Assembly: GCF_965216415.1 (NCBI RefSeq)
Contig: NZ_CBDCFU010000002.1
Origin: Marivita sp003149565
GTDB taxonomy: Bacteria; Pseudomonadota; Alphaproteobacteria; Rhodobacterales; Rhodobacteraceae
DNA length: 64,000 nucleotides
Strand: one strand, 5' to 3'
A program made the translations under genes and the position numbers. The notes beneath the pieces are model-generated. The model searched no databases and was not told the DNA's origin. It saw only the letters and a program-made list of their open reading frames with translations. Shown here in pieces: positions 55,608-64,000 of this stretch (within the stretch, counting starts at the first letter, position 1; each line of letters begins with the position of its first letter).

Positions 55608-55681
55608 GCGGGTATGGTGAAAAGGTATCACGCGAGCTTCCCAAGCTTAAGTTACGGGTTCGATTCCCGTTACCCGCTCCA
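55608..55681 (+). tRNA. tRNA-Gly (anticodon CCC)
   Basis: A full cloverleaf of 74 bases: acceptor GCGGGTA (55608-55614) with TACCCGC (55671-55677), D arm GTGA/TCAC, anticodon loop TTCCCAA with anticodon CCC at 55640-55642, T arm ACGGG/CCCGT with loop TTCGATT, discriminator T and encoded CCA (55679-55681). The anticodon stem has a C-A mismatch at its base. The CCC anticodon reads the GGG glycine codon. Confidence 0.93.
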
Positions 55682-55792
55682 TCCGGTCGCTGCAGTCTGT
55701 GGCCCATCCGACTGACGGCCGTGCAAAAATTTCTATGAAAACCTGCCGAACGATGTCAGGCTTCCAGCCATTTCAGCAGTGGAGATTTGAGC

Positions 55793-55900
55793 ATGTCCCG
55801 TCACACACCGTGGATCCCGTCTGAGTCGGTGCGCCTTTTTCACCCTCTTGCCAAACGCGGTACACGCTTCCTTGTGGACCACACAGCAACACGAACGTGA
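55793..55900 (+). CDS. Possible 35-residue protein
   Basis: ATG 55793 follows GGAG by about 8 bases and opens a frame reading MSRHTPWIPSESVRLFHPLA, then KRGTRFLVDHTATRT. It lies between tRNA-Gly and the cysteine-cluster gene. No homologue is recognised; it may be a chance frame. Confidence 0.25.
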   Translation: MSRHTPWIPSESVRLFHPLAKRGTRFLVDHTATRT

Positions 55901-55906
55901 GACCTG

Positions 55907-56830
55907 ATGCACCGTGCCCCCGTTACTTTTCGTCACCCAGGTCAACCGATCCGCTGCCGCATGTGTCATCGGCCGGTTCCGACCGACACCGGCGATGTCT
56001 GTGATCGCCCGACCTGTCAGACCCGACTCCGTGTCGAGGCTGCATCCGAGATCTCGCGTCAGAAACGGCAGCGTGATGAGGACTGGCTCGAAGTCTCAAA
56101 AAGGCGCACACGCTCGGTGCTCCGGCAGGCTGCGAAAGAGATCGGCGTACCGCGCCTGGACGGGATCGCGCATGGTCTTGCGCCCTATATCGACCTTAGG
56201 CAAACCCGATTGCCCGAAGACCGGCGTGCAGAGTTCCTGGCGCATCTTATTACGGTGATCGACGAGAGCTTTGCCAAAGCCGATGGTGTCACGACAGCGC
56301 CTCAGCCGCCTGAAGACGATCCCGAATATGCGGAAAGACTGGCGCATGAACCGCCAGAGCCGATGGCTCTGAATGCATCCTGCATTGCCTGCCAAGGCGA
56401 TTGCTGCATGCAGGGTGCCTCGGCGATGGCCTTTCTGAAGGAAGAGACGATCACCTGCCAGCGCTGGAAAGATCCAAGCCTGACACGAGACGACCTGATA
56501 GAGCTTTACCTGTCTTATCTGCCCGAAACCTCCACCATCGGAAGCTGCGTTTATCACGGCCCCCAGGGCTGCACTCTCGACCGTCCGTGGCGCGCCAATA
56601 TCTGCAACAGTTTTCAATGCGGGTTTCGAAGGACACTGGCCGAAGCGATTGAAAAGCGCCCTGGCACGGGCGCTGTGGTCGCAGGCCTGTCTCGCACCCA
56701 CGTCAACGACCCGTCTGCGGGCGCACCCTATTTGCGTGTGGTCTCAGTCAGCCCTGATGACACGGTAACCGTGCTCGATCATCTTAAATTGCCCGCCCTG
56801 CGCAAGGGCATGCCAGAGCGGGACGATTGA
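55907..56830 (+). CDS. YkgJ-type cysteine-cluster protein with N-terminal zinc-ribbon-like segment
   Basis: 307 residues. The N-terminus has C-x2-C and C-x4-C pairs (RCRMCHRP, CDRPTCQTR), suggesting a small zinc-binding element; a helical charged stretch follows. The C-terminal part has CIACQGDCCMQGA, then GSCVYHGPQGCTLD and NICNSFQCGF, the cysteine cluster of the YkgJ family (iron-sulphur or zinc binding). Function is unknown. The start is ATG 55907. Confidence 0.72.
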   Translation: MHRAPVTFRHPGQPIRCRMCHRPVPTDTGDVCDRPTCQTRLRVEAASEISRQKRQRDEDWLEVSKRRTRSVLRQAAKEIGVPRLDGIAHGLAPYIDLRQTRLPEDRRAEFLAHLITVIDESFAKADGVTTAPQPPEDDPEYAERLAHEPPEPMALNASCIACQGDCCMQGASAMAFLKEETITCQRWKDPSLTRDDLIELYLSYLPETSTIGSCVYHGPQGCTLDRPWRANICNSFQCGFRRTLAEAIEKRPGTGAVVAGLSRTHVNDPSAGAPYLRVVSVSPDDTVTVLDHLKLPALRKGMPERDD

Positions 56831-56841
56831 AACACCGGACA

Positions 56842-58638
56842 TCACACGAGACCTGGATCGTCAGACACGCCTACAAGTTGAACCAGAAACTGCCCGGTGC
56901 CGTCCACTGCTGACGCCACTTCGAACAGGTGATCCGCAATGGCGAGCGCTTGCGTCCGACTGGCCTCGGACCCGTCATAGACCGACATTACATCCGAGGC
57001 CGCCGCGACGTCGCTCACCCCTAGGTCAATGGCAAGGTAGAGGCCAACATCGATCTTTCCGTCAAGATACGTCCGGTCAATCGCCTGTTGGTCGATGAAC
57101 TCCTGCCTCGCGTCTTCAGGTGGTGCTGTGCGCGCGCCTTGCAGGACAGACAGCACAAACTGTCCACGTGTCACGAAACCTGACGCCAAAGCGTCGGACC
57201 AGAAGGCAAACCCGTCAGCGTCCGGGTCCCGTCCAAGGCTGTTCTGATAGACAGTCGTTACGAAATCCGCCTTCGACAGGCTTTCTGGAAACACCGATCG
57301 CGCTTCGTCTGAGGCGGCAAAGGCATCTGCGATGGTTTGCAGGGACACCCCGCTGGCAAACGCATCTGCCCAGAACAGCAAACCCAGCGCATCCGGCGCG
57401 CGGTCGAAATAGCTGACATAAACCTCGGTCAGACTGCGAAACGCACTGTCACTCAGCGTCGCACCGCCGTCGAAGCGCGACAGGTCGAACGTCCCATCGG
57501 CGAAATCGAGACGTTCGATGCTGCGCAAAGTGTCGGTTCCATCTGCCCCGCTGCGGTCTGTGAGAATGGTGTCATCCGGGCCAATCGTCAGCGTGTAGCG
57601 ATCCTGCGGACCCCGCAAAACAGCGGTGTCCACCCCGTCACCGCCGATGATTGCGTCAAACCCATCCAAACCGGCGATCGTGTCTGGCCCCGGTGTTCCG
57701 GTCAGCATGTCGTCGCGGTCCGATCCGGGCAGCACGTTGCCTGCCATCGTCGTGAGATCAAACCCTGCGCTGGCCGCAGTCTGCATGACAAATTCGGCAA
57801 TCGCGGCATGGCCAGCACCTGTCGGGTGGATGCCATCGACGCTGAAATAGCTCTGGTCCGAGACGTCTGCACCATCTGTGAAGATATCGCTGGTAACATT
57901 CGAGAAGCCGAACCGCACCGGGTTCGCTTCAAGATCGGCGATGAAGTCGGCGATATCGACAAAGAGCGCGCTCTGCCCCTCAATCGCCCCAACGCCGTTT
58001 GCATAGTCTCTGAGCGCGTCGTTGAAATCGTCGGTCAGACGGTTCCAGAGATTGGCCAGAAATGTGCCAGAGGGCGCTTCCGCGCCAAGAAACGCGCCTC
58101 CGATTGTGGGCTGACCGAGGAACACGAAGTTCCGCGCGCCGACAGATGTCAGCGTATCGGTCGCCGCGTCGATATTGTCGACTATGGACGCGTCAAGATT
58201 GAGGATGTCGAAAACATCGCCGATGGAAGCATCGGCAAAGCGCAGAAAATCATTGCCGCCAATCCAGATCACGAACACATCCTGATCATCCGGCATGGGG
58301 ATGTCACCCGATCGCACAAGCGAAGCAAAGCCCTCGGCCTGCTGAACCGCACCGGGAATCATCGGATCGTCGGCTGAGGACGACACCGCGCCGGAATGTG
58401 CGAAGTTGATACCATTGAGTGCGGAGCCGCTCAGATAGCCCTCGAAATTCGGGGCCTCGCTGATCGATGTGGCCGCAGGTGCAATCGCCAGATCGTTGCG
58501 AATATACTCGTGCCAGACCGGACCGTTGCTGGCACGACCAGCAAAATAGAGGTCGATGGGTTCGTCCTGCATCTGGACGGCACGGGCGCCGTCGTCTGAC
58601 AGGCTGTCGCCAAAGATGTAAAGCTGTCCGGTGCGCAT
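56842..58638 (-). CDS. Secreted GDSL/SGNH esterase with DUF4214 domains
   Basis: 598 residues. The N-terminal half is an SGNH hydrolase: block I FGDSLSDDG at 9-17 with catalytic Ser, block III GGND, and block V DGIHPTGAGH with catalytic Asp/His. There is no classical signal peptide. A short RTX-like region with GSDRDDMLTGTPGPDTIAG and GGDGVDTAVL follows, then two DUF4214 units (FDRAPDALGLLFWADAF and LGRDPDADGFAFWSDAL). This layout suggests type I secretion and an extracellular lipase/esterase. No type I secretion genes adjoin. Confidence 0.86.
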   Translation of the reverse strand: MRTGQLYIFGDSLSDDGARAVQMQDEPIDLYFAGRASNGPVWHEYIRNDLAIAPAATSISEAPNFEGYLSGSALNGINFAHSGAVSSSADDPMIPGAVQQAEGFASLVRSGDIPMPDDQDVFVIWIGGNDFLRFADASIGDVFDILNLDASIVDNIDAATDTLTSVGARNFVFLGQPTIGGAFLGAEAPSGTFLANLWNRLTDDFNDALRDYANGVGAIEGQSALFVDIADFIADLEANPVRFGFSNVTSDIFTDGADVSDQSYFSVDGIHPTGAGHAAIAEFVMQTAASAGFDLTTMAGNVLPGSDRDDMLTGTPGPDTIAGLDGFDAIIGGDGVDTAVLRGPQDRYTLTIGPDDTILTDRSGADGTDTLRSIERLDFADGTFDLSRFDGGATLSDSAFRSLTEVYVSYFDRAPDALGLLFWADAFASGVSLQTIADAFAASDEARSVFPESLSKADFVTTVYQNSLGRDPDADGFAFWSDALASGFVTRGQFVLSVLQGARTAPPEDARQEFIDQQAIDRTYLDGKIDVGLYLAIDLGVSDVAAASDVMSVYDGSEASRTQALAIADHLFEVASAVDGTGQFLVQLVGVSDDPGLV

Positions 58639-58742
58639 GATGTCGTCCCTTGGAAGCGCGCGTGTGCAGCGCCGGCGCGTTCAGCCTATCATGAGCCGCA
58701 CCGCCGGAAATGTCACTCGCGCGCCATCTGTTCAGCGTTTCA

Positions 58743-58782
58743 CGATGCGTTGACGCATCGCTGCTTTCCGTCCACGGAAAGC
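58743..58782 (-). terminator. Paired hairpins beyond mfd, possible terminator
   Basis: Two stems, CGATGCG/CGCATCG (58743-58749 with 58754-58760) and GCTTTCCGT/ACGGAAAGC (58763-58771 with 58774-58782), lie just beyond the mfd stop. Neither is followed by a T tract, so a terminator function is uncertain. Confidence 0.4.
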
Positions 58783-58783
58783 G

Positions 58784-61700
58784 TCAGGCCTTCGCGGTTT
58801 TCGCCTCTTTCACCTTTTTCGCCAGATCCTGCGCGATGGCAAAGGCGCCCTTGATCTTGTCGCTGTCCTTCTTCCAATCGCGGCGGACGATGATCTTGTT
58901 GTCCTTGACCTTGGCGAGCCCCTTCTGATCCTGGATGAACTCCACAAGCCCCTGAGGTGAGGCAAACTTGTCGTTGTGGAACTGAATTGTTGCGCCTTTC
59001 GGCCCGCCGTCGAGTTTCGCGATCCCGGCGCGCTTGCACATCGCCTTGATCCGCACCACCAGCATAAGCGTGTTCACCTCGCGCGGCAGCTTGCCGAAAC
59101 GGTCGATAAGCTCGGCGGCAAAGCCTTCGAGTTCGACTTTTGTCGAAAGGGACGACAGGCGACGGTAGAGACCCAGCCGGACGTCGAGGTCCGGCACATA
59201 GTCTTCGGGGATCAGCACCGGCACACCCAGATTGATCTGCGGGGCCCATTGATCGTCTGCTTCGGAGAGCCCCTCCATCTCGCCGGATTTGATCTTGGCA
59301 ATCGCCTCTTCCAGCATCGACTGGTAGAGTTCATAGCCCACATCGCGCATCTGACCGGATTGTTCTTCGCCCAGAAGGTTTCCGGCGCCGCGAATGTCGA
59401 GGTCCTGGCTGGCCAGCGTGAAACCTGCTCCGAGAGTGTCCAGCGACCCCAGAACACGCAGACGCTTTTCGCCGGCCGGGGTCAGTTTGGCACGGGGTTT
59501 GGTCGTCAGATAAGCATAGGCGCGGGTTTTTGACCGACCCACCCTGCCCCGGATCTGATAGAGCTGGCTGAGGCCAAACATATCAGCGCGGTGCACGACC
59601 ATTGTGTTCGCGGTGGGAATGTCGAGACCCGACTCCACAATCGTGGTCGCCAGAAGCACATCATATTTGCCGTCGTAAAAGGCATTCATCCGCGTGTCCA
59701 ATTCTCCGGCTGCCATCTGGCCATGCGCCACGACATAGGACACTTCAGGCACCTGCTCTTTCAGAAACTCCTCGATCTCGGGCAGATCGCTGATGCGCGG
59801 CACGACAAAGAAGCTCTGGCCACCGCGATAATGCTCGCGCAGCAGCCCTTCACGGATCGTCACCGCGTCGAATTCGCTGACATAGGTGCGGATTGCCAGA
59901 CGGTCGACGGGCGGCGTGCCGATGATGCTCAGATCGCGCACACCCGACAGCGACAGTTGCAGCGTGCGCGGGATCGGGGTGGCTGTCAGCGTCAGCACGT
60001 GGATATCCGAGCGTAGCTGCTTGAGCCGCTCCTTGTGCGCCACACCAAAATGCTGCTCCTCGTCGATGATCAGCAGTCCAAGGTTCTGGAACCGGATGCC
60101 CTTGGCCAAAAGCGCATGGGTGCCCACGACGATATCGACGGTGCCACGGGCCAGACCGTCTTTCGTGGCCTGCGCGTCCTTTGACGACACAAAGCGCGAC
60201 AAGGGTCTGACTTCCAACGGAAACCCCCGGAAGCGGTCGGCAAAGCTCTTGTAATGCTGACGGGCCAGCAAGGTGGTCGGCGCGATCACCGCAACCTGCA
60301 CGCCAGACATGGCGGCAACAAAGGCCGCGCGCATCGCGACCTCGGTTTTGCCAAAGCCTACGTCACCGCAGATCAGGCGGTCCATCGGCTGACCCGAATG
60401 CATGTCAGCCATCACGTCTTCGATGGCGCGCAGCTGGTCGTCGGTTTCCTGGTAGGGGAACCGCGCGGCAAACGCGTCCCATGCGCCTGGAGGCGGGTCC
60501 ATGACCGGTGCTTTGCGCAACGCGCGTTCGGCCGCCACGCGGATCAGTTTGTCCGCCATCTCGCGGATGCGCTCTTTCAGCCGCGCTTTCTTGGCCTGCC
60601 ACGCACCGCCACCCAGCTTGTCAAGCAGGCCTTCCTCGTGACCATATTTCGACAGAAGTTCAATGTTCTCGACCGGCAAGTAAAGCTTTGAGCTTTCGGC
60701 ATATTCCAGCAGCAGACACTCATGGGCAGCCCCTGCGGCGGTAATCACCTCCATCCCCAGATAGCGGCCGATGCCGTGGTCCACGTGGACGACCAGATCG
60801 CCCGGAGACAGCGATTGGGTTTCGGTTAGGAAATTCTCGGCTTTGCGGCGCTTCTTCGGAGACCGGATCAGGCGATCGCCCAGAACATCCTGTTCAGAGA
60901 CAACGGTCAGCCGTCGGTTTTCATCCCAAGGCGCTTCGAACCCCTGCTCCAAGGGCCAGACGGTCAGGTGAAGCCCGCTTTTGCCGACGCGGGTCAGATC
61001 ATGGATCGGGATGGTCTCGGCCAGACCCTCATCTTCAATCAGACCGGACAGACGTTCCCGCGCGCCGTCGGAATATGACGCGATGACCACCGGACCGTCC
61101 TGCATTTTCTTGCGAACGTGGTCGGCCAAGGCGCTGAAAAGACTAATATTCTCCTGTTGACGTTCCGGGGAGAAATTGCGCCCGATGCGCCCGCCTGCAT
61201 CGACCACGCCGGGGCCAGAGGCCTGCGGCAGTGGGTGGAACTGCACCACCCGTCGGTCGCCCAAAGCCTGCGTCCACGCAGCGTCGTCGAGGTAAAGCTG
61301 GTCGGGAGACACCGGCTTGTAGACCGTGTCCATCCGTGACTTCTGCGCCAACGCCGCCTTGCGGGTCTCATACTGGTCAACGATTCCGTCCCAGCGCGAG
61401 ATGCGTGCGGGCGTGATCTGGTCGTCTTGCGTGACCGGAACGCCGGGAAGATAGTCGAACAGCGTTTCGAGACGCTCGTGGAAGAAAGGCAGCCAATGCT
61501 CCATCCCCGCCTGTTTGCGCCCGGCACTGACGGCCTCGTAGAGCGGATCGTCGCTGCCCGCCGCGCCGAATTCGATCCGGTAGTTCTGCCGGAACCGGGT
61601 GATCGCCGCTTCGTCCAGAATGACCTCGGATACCGGGGCCAGTTCCACCAGATCCAGCTTTTCCGTCGTGCGTTGCGTCGCCGGATCGAACCTCCGCGCT

Positions 61701-62251
61701 CCGTCAAGTACATCGCCAAAGAGGTCCAGCCGCACCGGCCCGCCATTCCCCGGCGGATAGATGTCGATGATGCCGCCGCGAATGGCGTAGTCGCCAGGTT
61801 CAAGCACGGTGGGCGCTTGCGAAAACCCCATGCGCACCAGGAAATTCCTCAACGCCTCTTCGTTGACCCTGTTGCCCACACGGGCGCTGAACGCCGCTTC
61901 GCGTAAAACGTCGCGCGCTGGCACCCGCTGGGTGATCGCGCTCATGGTGGTCAGCAGCACATATTGAGAGGGCATCGCGTGGGTCAGAGCCGCAAGCGTC
62001 GCCATCCGTGTGGCGGAAATATCGGGGTTCGGCGACACCCGGTCATAGGGCAGACAATCCCAGCCGGGAAAGACGAAGACCGGTATTGAGGGTGCAAAAA
62101 TGCGCAGCGCGTCGCGCATCTGGGCAAGGCGGCGGTCATCGCGGGCGATATGACAGACCGCGCCGCCGTGTTTCTCTGCTTCGGCCAGTACCAGACGGGC
62201 GTCAAAGCCTTCGGGCGCGCCGCCCATGGTGATGTGCTGGGATGTCTTCAT
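58784..62251 (-). CDS. mfd: Transcription-repair coupling factor Mfd
   Basis: 1155 residues, normal length. N-terminal UvrB-like region, RNA-polymerase-interacting domain, then superfamily II translocase motifs: Walker A GDVGFGKTEVAMRAAF, DEEQHFGVAHKERLK, TATPIPRTLQLSLSG, GRVGRSKTRAYAYL, and a C-terminal TRCF domain. Mfd removes stalled RNA polymerase and recruits UvrA to damaged template strands. The start ATG 62251 fits family N-termini. Confidence 0.97.
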   Translation of the reverse strand: MKTSQHITMGGAPEGFDARLVLAEAEKHGGAVCHIARDDRRLAQMRDALRIFAPSIPVFVFPGWDCLPYDRVSPNPDISATRMATLAALTHAMPSQYVLLTTMSAITQRVPARDVLREAAFSARVGNRVNEEALRNFLVRMGFSQAPTVLEPGDYAIRGGIIDIYPPGNGGPVRLDLFGDVLDGARRFDPATQRTTEKLDLVELAPVSEVILDEAAITRFRQNYRIEFGAAGSDDPLYEAVSAGRKQAGMEHWLPFFHERLETLFDYLPGVPVTQDDQITPARISRWDGIVDQYETRKAALAQKSRMDTVYKPVSPDQLYLDDAAWTQALGDRRVVQFHPLPQASGPGVVDAGGRIGRNFSPERQQENISLFSALADHVRKKMQDGPVVIASYSDGARERLSGLIEDEGLAETIPIHDLTRVGKSGLHLTVWPLEQGFEAPWDENRRLTVVSEQDVLGDRLIRSPKKRRKAENFLTETQSLSPGDLVVHVDHGIGRYLGMEVITAAGAAHECLLLEYAESSKLYLPVENIELLSKYGHEEGLLDKLGGGAWQAKKARLKERIREMADKLIRVAAERALRKAPVMDPPPGAWDAFAARFPYQETDDQLRAIEDVMADMHSGQPMDRLICGDVGFGKTEVAMRAAFVAAMSGVQVAVIAPTTLLARQHYKSFADRFRGFPLEVRPLSRFVSSKDAQATKDGLARGTVDIVVGTHALLAKGIRFQNLGLLIIDEEQHFGVAHKERLKQLRSDIHVLTLTATPIPRTLQLSLSGVRDLSIIGTPPVDRLAIRTYVSEFDAVTIREGLLREHYRGGQSFFVVPRISDLPEIEEFLKEQVPEVSYVVAHGQMAAGELDTRMNAFYDGKYDVLLATTIVESGLDIPTANTMVVHRADMFGLSQLYQIRGRVGRSKTRAYAYLTTKPRAKLTPAGEKRLRVLGSLDTLGAGFTLASQDLDIRGAGNLLGEEQSGQMRDVGYELYQSMLEEAIAKIKSGEMEGLSEADDQWAPQINLGVPVLIPEDYVPDLDVRLGLYRRLSSLSTKVELEGFAAELIDRFGKLPREVNTLMLVVRIKAMCKRAGIAKLDGGPKGATIQFHNDKFASPQGLVEFIQDQKGLAKVKDNKIIVRRDWKKDSDKIKGAFAIAQDLAKKVKEAKTAKA

Positions 62252-62284
62252 AGCGCGCTCATGTGGCGCGCCACCGTGCCCGCG

Positions 62285-62824
62285 TCAACCGCCAAGAACA
62301 CCAACGCTGAGGTTCATGTACATTCCCCACATGGCGGTGACAAAAATCGACACCATGCCGATCCCCTGAACCATGAGGCGATGCCGTGCCAGTCGCTTGT
62401 AGACCGCATCGAGGTCGTGATCCTTTTCATGCAGCGCCCGAGCCGTGCGCACGCTCAAGAGGCTGACAAGCGACATCGGAAAGCCGAGAAGGAAAAGCGC
62501 CTGCGCAATCTCGACCCAGTATACCCAGCCAAGCACCGCAAACCCGGTGAGGAAAAACGTGCCGCTGGCAATCACCCAGAGCCCGGCCTCATCCGCGATA
62601 TACAGAATGCGGGCTGTGTTGATGCGCAGCAGATCGGTCAGGTCGTCCACCGTTGCTCCACCCCGGCGTCTCGCGCGCCCGACCATGTCAAATGGCACCC
62701 CGAGAATCCAATGGCTGGCCGAAGACCACACGACAGCGAGGGCGATCCAAAACCAGAGGTTCGAAAAGGACCGCATGTCGATCAGTTCAAAGACGGAAGA
62801 GTACCAATCCAAGGCGCGCGTCAT
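62285..62824 (-). CDS. Membrane protein of unknown function (named component of SufBCD complex in some databases)
   Basis: About 179 residues from ATG 62824 (MTRALDWYSSVFELIDMRSFS); ATG 62776 is an alternative. Hydrophobic segments lie at about 22-42, 88-112, 114-136 and 158-177. The RARRRGGATVDDLTDLLRINT loop is basic. Roseobacter homologues are often labelled as a SufBCD component, but no suf gene is near and no Fe-S motif is seen. The open frame runs much further upstream through hemB sequence on the other strand; that part is not coding here. Confidence 0.72.
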   Translation of the reverse strand: MTRALDWYSSVFELIDMRSFSNLWFWIALAVVWSSASHWILGVPFDMVGRARRRGGATVDDLTDLLRINTARILYIADEAGLWVIASGTFFLTGFAVLGWVYWVEIAQALFLLGFPMSLVSLLSVRTARALHEKDHDLDAVYKRLARHRLMVQGIGMVSIFVTAMWGMYMNLSVGVLGG

Positions 62825-62914
62825 CCCTCGTTCACTTGGCCTTAACGCGAGGCAGGCCTTGTTCCAGCGGTCATTCCATGCCACCCAAATACGGCAAAGA
62901 CAAGGACTGCCCCC

Positions 62915-63916
<1,002 letters not shown>

Positions 63917-64000
63917 CGGTGCGCCGCCGATCGCGATCTATCCTTAGTGACAGGGCGCACCGCTGCCGCTATACTTGCGCTCAACCGGCGGAACAGCCGG

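Noticed and set aside
55608..55906. tRNA-Gly as an attachment site of an integrated element
   Set aside because: No integrase, no repeat of the tRNA 3-prime end and no foreign-looking gene block follow it.

Overview
The window is chromosomal DNA of an alphaproteobacterium, most likely a marine Roseobacter-group member of the Rhodobacterales. This rests on uniformly high-GC coding, the alphaproteobacterial kinase CckA, a GTTC-N7-GTTC LexA-type box in front of recA, alphaproteobacterial long-form PstC and PstA, a Mg-type HemB and several Roseobacter-typical genes (MttB-like methyltransferase, RACo-like activator, DUF4214 secreted hydrolase). No phage, CRISPR array, rRNA operon or genomic island was seen. 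One tRNA, one insertion sequence and several candidate small RNA or repeat elements are present.

Layout. 0.1-5.6 kb: yicC, gmk and a gamma-carbonic anhydrase, a HupE/UreJ membrane protein, then rpsB-tsf with a promoter and a strong terminator. 5.8-14.4 kb: a LuxR solo, then the phosphate-starvation locus pstS-pstC-pstA-pstB-phoU-phoB behind a three-unit Pho box, with a soluble PhoR-like kinase convergent to phoB. 14.4-18.3 kb: a trans-sulfuration PLP enzyme, the pseudouridine-degrading pair psuK-psuG, and a DUF502 membrane protein. 18.2-21.8 kb: bdhA followed by a patatin-like phospholipase gene cut in two by a 1181-bp IS4-family element with perfect 13-bp ends and a 9-bp target duplication. 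21.8-33.5 kb: a candidate small RNA, an oligopeptide-binding protein, an entericidin-like lipoprotein, a cupin regulator divergent from an acyl-CoA synthetase, DsbA-like and K+-channel genes, an MFS exporter, icd, TPM and YitT proteins, an MttB-like methyltransferase with a possible leader ORF, and an SMR pump. 33.5-47.5 kb: an outer-membrane barrel, typA, DUF1330, alaS, recA, a sulfotransferase-like protein, cckA, rsmB, guaB and an agmatinase-family gene. 47.5-64 kb: a CoA-transferase, DM13 protein, RACo-like corrinoid activator, a proline/Asp/Glu-repeat secreted protein, an NmrA-type reductase, succinate-semialdehyde dehydrogenase, tRNA-Gly(CCC), a YkgJ-type cysteine-cluster protein, a secreted GDSL esterase with DUF4214, mfd, a small membrane protein and hemB.

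How the genes work together. Most of the window is housekeeping: translation (rpsB, tsf, alaS, typA, rsmB, tRNA-Gly), nucleotide supply (gmk, guaB, psuKG), DNA repair (recA, mfd), cell-cycle signalling (cckA), the TCA cycle (icd) and haem synthesis (hemB). The pst-pho cluster is a complete high-affinity phosphate uptake and sensing module. bdhA with the broken patatin gene suggests a lipid or polyhydroxybutyrate turnover operon that has recently lost one member. The MttB-like protein and the RACo-like activator suggest corrinoid-dependent demethylation of quaternary amines, although no corrinoid protein lies in the window. I found no clear large novel system. The least explained signals are the candidate sRNA at about 21837-21912, the structured repeat region at 48913-49012, the LuxR solo with an altered ligand pocket, and the short Arg-rich ORF ahead of the mttB-like gene.
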